A stretch of 64,000 bases of DNA from contig NZ_CP082161.1 of NCBI RefSeq assembly GCF_023101665.1, positions 3,100,001-3,164,000 on the forward strand, written 5' to 3'. Numbering within the stretch: the stretch's first letter is position 1; each line of letters begins with the position of its first letter. The position numbers and the translations under genes are program-made. Source of the stretch: Bradyrhizobium sp. 195. GTDB lineage: Bacteria; Pseudomonadota; Alphaproteobacteria; Rhizobiales; Xanthobacteraceae. The notes below the pieces were generated by a model, which was not told where the DNA came from, ran no database searches, and saw only the letters and a program-made list of their open reading frames with translations. Positions 58,659 through 64,000 of this stretch are shown one piece after another.

Positions 58659-59355
58659 GAAGTCTGCCAAGGACGAAGCCGCACCCCGCCGCCGTGGCGC
58701 CAAAGCCGCGGTGGTCGATGTCGAGACCGAGCGCAATCCCGTCATGCGCGTGCTGCTGCACAGCCCCAAGGACACGCTGGCTGGCCTCGTCGCCGTCGCT
58801 GCGATCGGTGCGATCGTTGCCAATGCGCTGTTCCTCCAGACCGGCCGGCATCCCGCGCCGATGTTCGGCACGGTGATCAATCTTCCCGCGCCGTCCTCCG
58901 TGCCCCTGTCGAATCCCTTGCCGCGTCCGCGCCCCGTCGGCGCCGACACATCGCCGCTCGAACCGCGCGCAACGGAGTTCCGCGCCGAGCCCAAACCCGC
59001 CGAGCGCGCCGCCGAGAAGGCGCCCGAAAAACCCGTCGAAGCGACCGCCTCGACGCGCTCGAACGATCCGATGACCAATCTGGTCAAGCAAACGACGTCG
59101 ACGCCGCCGTCCGCCATGCGTCCGCCGGCCCCGATTCCCGTGCCGCAGAGCCCGGCCGCACGGCGTATCGCCGGCGTGCAGCGCGCGCTGTCCGAATTTG
59201 GCTACGGCAATTTGAAGATCACGGGCACGATGAGCGGCGAGACCCAGTCCGCGATCCAGAAGTTCGAGCGCGAGCACAAGATGCAGGTCACCGGCCAGCT
59301 CTCCGACCGCCTGCTGCGCGAGCTCGGTGCGGCGATCGGCCATCCCGTCGAATAA
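58651..59355 (+). CDS. Peptidoglycan-binding domain protein
   Basis: A 234-residue protein starting with GTG and overlapping the kinase gene by eight bases. One membrane helix lies near residues 36-56 (LAGLVAVAAIGAIVANALFL). A long Pro/Ala-rich linker follows, and a C-terminal PG_binding_1 domain (VQRALSEFGYGNLKITG, SAIQKFEREHKMQVTG) ends the protein. The overlap suggests joint expression with the kinase. Confidence 0.85.
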
Positions 59356-59412
59356 TTTCCACGCGCGTGCGACGGCTGGCGCTGACTGCGCGGCTGGCCT
59401 ATCGTTCGACTC

Positions 59413-59757
59413 ATGCGTTTGAAATCAAATATATGGGTCGCGGCCTACCTGCGCCGATGCCAGACCGAGGGCGTGTTCGGCGCGGTCCGCCGTCGCGGTG
59501 CCGAGGAGGCGGGCGCGGTGTTCGTGAAGGTGTCGCTGCTCGACGGCCATGCGATGCTCTACGTGCCGGCGCCGCAGACCGTCTATGACGATGGCCGCCC
59601 CGTCGATCGCTTCTTCGTGCCGGTCGCGCCGCAGTCCTTGCCGGAGCATACCATCGAGGAACGGCTGACCAGGGAAATCCGCTTCGATCCGGACGCCTGG
59701 ATCGTCGAGACCGAGGATCGCGCCGGGCGGCATTTTCTGGAACTGGCGAAGACGTAG
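59413..59757 (+). CDS. DUF1491 protein
   Basis: A 114-residue protein of the DUF1491 family: the N-terminus RLKSNIWVAAYLRRCQ is family-typical and the rest has RFDPDAWIVETED. It has no membrane segment. It follows the peptidoglycan-binding gene by 57 bp. Function unknown. Confidence 0.87.
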   Translation: MRLKSNIWVAAYLRRCQTEGVFGAVRRRGAEEAGAVFVKVSLLDGHAMLYVPAPQTVYDDGRPVDRFFVPVAPQSLPEHTIEERLTREIRFDPDAWIVETEDRAGRHFLELAKT

Positions 59758-59769
59758 CTGCTGCACCGT

Positions 59770-59856
59770 CGTCATTGCGAGCGGAGCGAAGCAATCCAGA
59801 ATGCTCCCGCGGAGGGACTCTGGATTGCTTCGTCGCAAGGGCTCCTCGCAATGACG
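59770..59856. repeat. Palindromic repeat, family B
   Basis: CGTCATTGCGAG at 59770-59781 and CTCGCAATGACG at 59845-59856 are perfect inverted ends. It shares its right half almost exactly with the copy at 9718-9805. It separates the convergent DUF1491 and DUF2336 genes. Confidence 0.85.
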
Positions 59857-59906
59857 AGCTTGCAGTTCGTTGCGTTCCATCCGGGCTACGGACTAAACCG
59901 TCTGCG

Positions 59907-60884
59907 CTACCGCTCCGATGATCCGTCGGTGCCGGTGCGGCGCGGCGGCATCGCACCGGGCTGCACGCCCGGCCGCGTCTGGCTCGCGCCGGCGCGGGCG
60001 CGCTGGCGTTCGCCGTCGTGCAGCGAGGGCTGATACTTGGCCCGCGTCACCGCGAGCGTCGAGCCGCGCCAGGCCGCCAGCATCACCAGCGCCGAGCGGT
60101 CGCTGAGGCGGTCGTAGAGTCGCGACAGCCGGTACACCTCGTTCACGGACGTGCCGATCGCTGGCTTGAAGAACAGCAAAATGCGCTGGAAGTTCGGGCT
60201 CGGCATGTCGATCGCGCGCGCCGCGACCGCGAGCGCCTCGCCACCGGCATCATCGACGATCTGGGCTGCGACGCGCGAGGGCAGGATGAGGCTGTCGCCG
60301 AGCTCCAAGGTGAAGTTCTCGGCGTCGCCCGCGATGGCTGCCATCTCCAGGATCTGGATTGCGCGCTTGGTGCGCACGGTCGGAATACGAGGTGCGGCCT
60401 TCAGCGGGGTCTGCGCCAGATTGTGCAGGATCAGCGCGCGCTCGGATGCGCCGGCGCGGAAGAACATGTCGTGGATCTCGGCGGCGTCCTTCGGCTGCAT
60501 CGCCATGTTCGAGGCCATGCGGAGCTCGGCGTCCGAGGGCGTGCGGACCGGCGCGGGCGCGGGTGCGGGAGTGGGTATCTCGCGCGCCAGTGGAACCCTG
60601 CGACCTTCCTGCGCGGCGACCAGTCCGAGCTTCTGCAGCACCGGGACGGGCGTCTGTGGATAGATCGCGAGCTTGGCCTTGATGGCCGCGCGCGTCGCAT
60701 CGTCGACCTGGTCGATCAGCCGTGTCGCAAGCTCGGTGAACTGACGCTGCTCGTCGTCGCTGTGGATGCGCGTCTGGACGTAAAGGTCGGTCAGCACGCG
60801 CAGCAGCGTCGGCCGAACATCGACGCCTTCGCGACGGGAGAGGGACATCAGCCCGTCGAATCCGGGAAACAGCGACTTGGTCAT
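59907..60884 (-). CDS. DUF2336 domain protein
   Basis: A 325-residue helical protein of the DUF2336 family (residues 25-75, PTLLRVLTDLYVQTRIHSDDE), with a Pro/Ala-rich linker near 105-120. A perfect CtrA box lies 54 bp before its start. It is a paralogue of the protein at 22366-23469. Function is not established. Confidence 0.83.
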   Translation of the reverse strand: MTKSLFPGFDGLMSLSRREGVDVRPTLLRVLTDLYVQTRIHSDDEQRQFTELATRLIDQVDDATRAAIKAKLAIYPQTPVPVLQKLGLVAAQEGRRVPLAREIPTPAPAPAPVRTPSDAELRMASNMAMQPKDAAEIHDMFFRAGASERALILHNLAQTPLKAAPRIPTVRTKRAIQILEMAAIAGDAENFTLELGDSLILPSRVAAQIVDDAGGEALAVAARAIDMPSPNFQRILLFFKPAIGTSVNEVYRLSRLYDRLSDRSALVMLAAWRGSTLAVTRAKYQPSLHDGERQRARAGASQTRPGVQPGAMPPRRTGTDGSSER

Positions 60885-60938
60885 GGAGAGATACGCGACC
60901 TGGGAAGGATACTCGCCGCCAGCCTATCGCAGGCTCCT

Positions 60939-60953
60939 TTAAAGGCTCGTTAA
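60939..60953. promoter_or_regulatory. Perfect CtrA-type box
   Basis: TTAA-AGGCTCG-TTAA matches the TTAA-N7-TTAA consensus of the cell-cycle regulator CtrA at every fixed base. It lies 54 bp before the DUF2336 start and 185 bp before the small rightward gene. Confidence 0.65.
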
Positions 60954-61051
60954 GGAAAACGAGGCGTGAAGCCGAACGCTCGACTTGTCGCGGTCTCGTG
61001 CCGCAACGGGACGTCGCGGCCGGCCCGTGCGGCTACGGTCCGAACGCCGCG

Positions 61052-61066
61052 TTTACACCCCGTTAA
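61052..61066. promoter_or_regulatory. CtrA-like box (one mismatch)
   Basis: TTTA-N7-TTAA, followed directly by CCAT so that TTAACCAT, a known CtrA half-motif, is present at 61063-61070. It lies 72 bp before the small protein gene at 61139. Confidence 0.4.
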
Positions 61067-61138
61067 CCATGAACTGATCTTAATGAATTGCATGTTGCAG
61101 GGGCGCGTTCGGTCGCGCGGCAATTGAAGAGAGCTGAC

Positions 61139-61327
61139 ATGGGGACCATCATTGAATTTCCGGCCGGTCGCCGGGTGGGCTCGTCGGGGGATGTCGCTCC
61201 GCGCGCGGACATGGGAACGATCCTGATCCTTCCTGTCATCCGTATCGAGCGCGAGGCAGATGAAACCAGCGGCGATCGCGGCCCTGAGCAGGGCACAGCG
61301 CCGGGGCGCCGTCGTCGCCGTCGCTGA
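61139..61327 (+). CDS. Small conserved protein of unknown function
   Basis: A 62-residue protein beginning MGTIIEFPAGRR, with a later MGTILILPVIRIERE and a basic tail. GAAGAGAGC before the ATG is a good ribosome site. I recall small rhizobial proteins with this IEFP/ILPVIRIER pattern. No function is known. Confidence 0.7.
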   Translation: MGTIIEFPAGRRVGSSGDVAPRADMGTILILPVIRIEREADETSGDRGPEQGTAPGRRRRRR

Positions 61328-61342
61328 TTTCAGGCTTATGTA

Positions 61343-62104
61343 ATGCCGGACACCATCCGCCAGATCCGGTCTGTCCTATCGGCGCTCCTGCTCGCGCTGC
61401 TGGCTGCGATGCTCGCGGCCTGTAGCGGCGGCGATTTCGGCCGCACCCGCGAGAGCATGCGCAGCGACGACATGCATCGCTGGCTGGGGGCGGAGGTCAC
61501 CTCCAGCGTCGGCCTGAAGCCTTCGCAGTTCCAGCTCACCGACGAAGAGCGCCAGCTGCGCGACCTCGCCTATCCCATGATCGAGCCGCCGCTGTCGCGC
61601 CCCGCATGGAAGAGCGTGTTCGGCGACTACAAGGCGCTGCCGTCGCCCTGGCGTCAGAAGATCGTATTCGATCGCACCATGTACGGACGCACGCTGATCG
61701 ACGAGCCGCACCGCTCGCATTCCTCGCGTTATGCGCAGCTGATCGAGGACGTGCGCAACGACATCACCCGCTTCGAGCCGTTCTTCGCCAGCGCGATCCG
61801 CGTCATCGATCTCGACAGGAAGCGTGATGCCAGCATGGCGCGCGTCTCCGCGCTCTCGCCGAGGGAGAAGGACGATGCGGTCGCGCGCATGCAGGAGAAC
61901 TCGCTGATCGTGCAGTGGGTGCAGCAATGCCTGGAGCAACGCGTCTCGTCCTACCGCTGGGCGCTGGAGCGTCTGGTGATCCAGGCGCCCGACGGCATGG
62001 CCGCCGACGCCGACCGCCTGATCGGCGAGCTCGCCGCCCAGACCGCCAATCCCCCGGTTGCGGCGCAGCCGCCGTACGGCCGCGCGGTCGTCTCGAAAGG
62101 CTGA
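61343..62104 (+). CDS. Putative lipoprotein of unknown function
   Basis: A 253-residue protein. The signal is followed by a lipobox LAAC with the modified Cys27. The mature part is helical and rich in charged residues (REKDDAVARMQENSLIVQWV). It follows the small gene by 15 bp, which suggests an operon. I recognise no domain. Confidence 0.75.
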   Translation: MPDTIRQIRSVLSALLLALLAAMLAACSGGDFGRTRESMRSDDMHRWLGAEVTSSVGLKPSQFQLTDEERQLRDLAYPMIEPPLSRPAWKSVFGDYKALPSPWRQKIVFDRTMYGRTLIDEPHRSHSSRYAQLIEDVRNDITRFEPFFASAIRVIDLDRKRDASMARVSALSPREKDDAVARMQENSLIVQWVQQCLEQRVSSYRWALERLVIQAPDGMAADADRLIGELAAQTANPPVAAQPPYGRAVVSKG

Positions 62105-62289
62105 GCGCGGGGTCCGGGCCCCTGGTCGAGCTGGGCTCCCTGGCCCGCGGCCAATCAACCTGAACCGTCTGGCAGCCGCCCCAACCCTTGAGGTCTTCGG
62201 GAACCCGATTGAATGCCCTTGTCCTTCCGGGCCGGCGGGATAGGATCGTCTCGTTTCTTCAAAGTCATTTTACTCAAAGGTCCTTCGAG

Positions 62290-64000
62290 ATGAGCTTAGA
62301 CGCCCCGCGTCCGTTCAAGAGCCGTCTGGACGTTTCCACCCGCCATCTGCTGGCACTTGCAGCTCTGCTCGGGTCCACCGGCTCCGCAGCCGCGCTGAGC
62401 CAGGAAGCGGCGATCGAGAATTGCCGGATGACGGTCGGCCGGCCGATCGTGCAGGCTTGCATGCGCGCCGGCGGAGGGCCCGCCGGCGGCGCCAATCTCG
62501 AAGCCTGCCGCGCCAAGGCAAAGCCTCAGGTCAGGGCTTGTGTGTTGGCCGCGCTGAATGCCGCCAATGGGCGTGCCAATGTCGCGGTCGAGATTCCCAA
62601 GGAAGCGGCGCCCAAGCTCGAGGCAGGTACGGCGCTGCCGAAGGAGTTCGTCGCGCCGCCGCGCAGCATTGCGGACATCACGGCGATCCTCGACGGCAAC
62701 AAGCCCGACGAGAAAATGATCGCGGAATTGAAGTCGGATGCCGACAAGGCACCGGGTGGGAAGGAGTCTCGCCAGGATCTCGCGCAGCTCTATTTCGACC
62801 GCGCCAATGCGCGCGCGCAGCTCGGCCGGCTTGGCGAGGCGATGACCGATGCCGACAAGGCCGTGGAGGTCGGGCGCGGGGCTGTCGGCCCGCTACTGCT
62901 CGGGCGGATGTTGCAGCTTCAGTCGCTTCAGCACTCTATCGCGGGCGATCCGAAGCGCGCGCTCGAGATCATGCAAAGGCTCTTGCGCGAATCGGCCAGC
63001 ATGCCGGGCGCCAAGGGCTTCCAATTCACTACGAACCGCGCGATTGCGGCCGTGCTCATCCAGATGGGCGATCTCGCACAAGCCGAAGCCTATCTCCGCC
63101 GCAGCCAGACCGCGATCCAGGAGGCGCGCACCAGCGGCCATCCCAATTGGCGAGTGACCTATGCGAAGTTCGGACAGAGCTGGGAAGGCGAGCTGGAGCT
63201 CACTCGCGCCGTGATCTTCGAGGCGCGCGGTCAGTTCGCCGACGCCGAAGCCGCCTATCGCAACGGGGAGCTGCGCAAGCGCGCAAGCACGAAGGCGATC
63301 ATGGCGTCGGAGAATGCGCCGGCCGAGACGCTTCTGCTGCAGGCGATCGACGGCACCGTCTTGAGCCAGGCGCGCATGAAGGCGAAGCAGGGCCGGCTCG
63401 CCGAGGCCGAGGTGGACGCGCGCCGCGCGCTGCTCTCGCGCCTGAAGGACACCGGCAAGTACAATTCGGTTACGCCTCGCTACGTCATGGGTTTGGCGGG
63501 GATTTTGGTCGACCAGGGCCGTTATGAAGAGGCCGAGAAGCTCGGCCGCGTCGCCCTTGAGATCAATAAGACCGTGGGTGTGCCCGAGGAGTCGCAGACC
63601 ACCGTGCAACTGCTCTCGCAGCTCGCCGGCATCCTGACGCTGCGGCGTCAGAACGCCGAAGCGAACGCGATGTTCGCGCGGATCGACAAGGCCGTGGCCG
63701 GCTGGGATGCGCAGCGTCGCCAGGTGTTCGAGCTCAATCCGTCCCGGATCCTGTCGCTCTATGGTTCCGGTCAGCTGGACGCAGGCATTGCCGCCGCCGA
63801 GCAGCTCGTGAAGAAGCAGATCGCCCGTGTCGGGGAAAATCATTTCGATGCCGCTTCGGCGCGCGGCACGCTGGCGGTCGGATTGATGCGCGCTCGGCGC
63901 GATGCCGATGCGATCAGGGAGTTCAAGGCCGCCATTCCGGTCATGATGGCGAGCGCCAACGAAAACGCCGATGACGAAAACACGAGCGTGGTGGCCGCGC
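62290..64000 (+). CDS. Large TPR-repeat protein, cut by the window end
   Basis: At least 570 codons, still open at 64000. An N-terminal signal peptide (LLALAALLGSTGSAAAL) is followed by a Cys-containing segment (NCRMTVGRP, VQACMRAGG) and then by helical tetratricopeptide-like repeats (YFDRANARAQLGRLGEAM, ILVDQGRYEEAEKLGRVAL). Proteins of this layout often end in a CHAT protease-like domain, but that part would lie outside the window. ATG at 62290 follows CAAAGGTCC. Confidence 0.82.
   Translation, partial: MSLDAPRPFKSRLDVSTRHLLALAALLGSTGSAAALSQEAAIENCRMTVGRPIVQACMRAGGGPAGGANLEACRAKAKPQVRACVLAALNAANGRANVAVEIPKEAAPKLEAGTALPKEFVAPPRSIADITAILDGNKPDEKMIAELKSDADKAPGGKESRQDLAQLYFDRANARAQLGRLGEAMTDADKAVEVGRGAVGPLLLGRMLQLQSLQHSIAGDPKRALEIMQRLLRESASMPGAKGFQFTTNRAIAAVLIQMGDLAQAEAYLRRSQTAIQEARTSGHPNWRVTYAKFGQSWEGELELTRAVIFEARGQFADAEAAYRNGELRKRASTKAIMASENAPAETLLLQAIDGTVLSQARMKAKQGRLAEAEVDARRALLSRLKDTGKYNSVTPRYVMGLAGILVDQGRYEEAEKLGRVALEINKTVGVPEESQTTVQLLSQLAGILTLRRQNAEANAMFARIDKAVAGWDAQRRQVFELNPSRILSLYGSGQLDAGIAAAEQLVKKQIARVGENHFDAASARGTLAVGLMRARRDADAIREFKAAIPVMMASANENADDENTSVVAA

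Overview
The window is high-GC DNA from an alphaproteobacterium, very probably a Bradyrhizobium or close relative. The reasons are: a GTTC-N7-GTTC type LexA operator, CtrA-like TTAA-N7-TTAA boxes, a MucR/Ros regulator, an EcfF/OsrA-type sigma/anti-sigma pair whose two cysteines fall at positions 129 and 179, two DUF2336 proteins, TIGR03808/TIGR03809-type proteins, and many short palindromic intergenic repeats of the kind common in that genus. I see no rRNA, tRNA, CRISPR array, prophage or insertion sequence. Most of the window looks like ordinary chromosome.

Layout. 0-9 kb is an SOS region. The mutasome operon imuA-imuB-dnaE2 runs rightward, and a two-gene operon (radical SAM protein plus a DUF4130-UdgX fusion) runs leftward. 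A single LexA box lies between them. dnaE2 carries a 103-bp double palindrome inside its reading frame. 9-20 kb holds an SDR oxidoreductase, a CoA-transferase, a heavy-metal type RND pump with its adaptor, a TolC protein, an amidohydrolase, a P-loop protein and an enoyl-CoA hydratase. 20-30 kb holds two ECF sigma/anti-sigma pairs (the second followed by a secreted subtilase), a GGDEF protein paired with a DUF2336 protein, a strong terminator, and a GIY-YIG protein gene wedged between repeats.

30-46 kb is mostly leftward: a Tat-exported beta-helix protein, pyroglutamyl peptidase, MeaB, a tripartite tricarboxylate transporter (TctC-B-A), an RsiV-like protein, the two methylmalonyl-CoA mutase subunits with a GFA-type zinc protein and a 57-residue membrane ORF between them, and folP-folB-folK. 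46-56 kb holds a HerA-like ATPase, two polytopic glycosyltransferases, an M20 peptidase, a class II aldolase, a MucR variant, SufE and DUF5330. 56-64 kb holds a DivJ/PleC-like histidine kinase, a peptidoglycan-binding protein, DUF1491, a second DUF2336 protein, small and lipid-anchored unknowns, and the start of a large TPR protein cut by the window end. Three CtrA-like boxes, one of them perfect, lie in this last region.

The most interesting features are the shared SOS operator linking the mutasome to the poorly understood radical SAM/UdgX pair, the palindromic element inside dnaE2, the unusual composition of the mutase operon, the cluster of CtrA-like boxes, and the way repeats border or supply signals to genes (a possible ribosome site, a stop codon, an operon spacer). 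All calls come from reading the sequence; no database search was possible.
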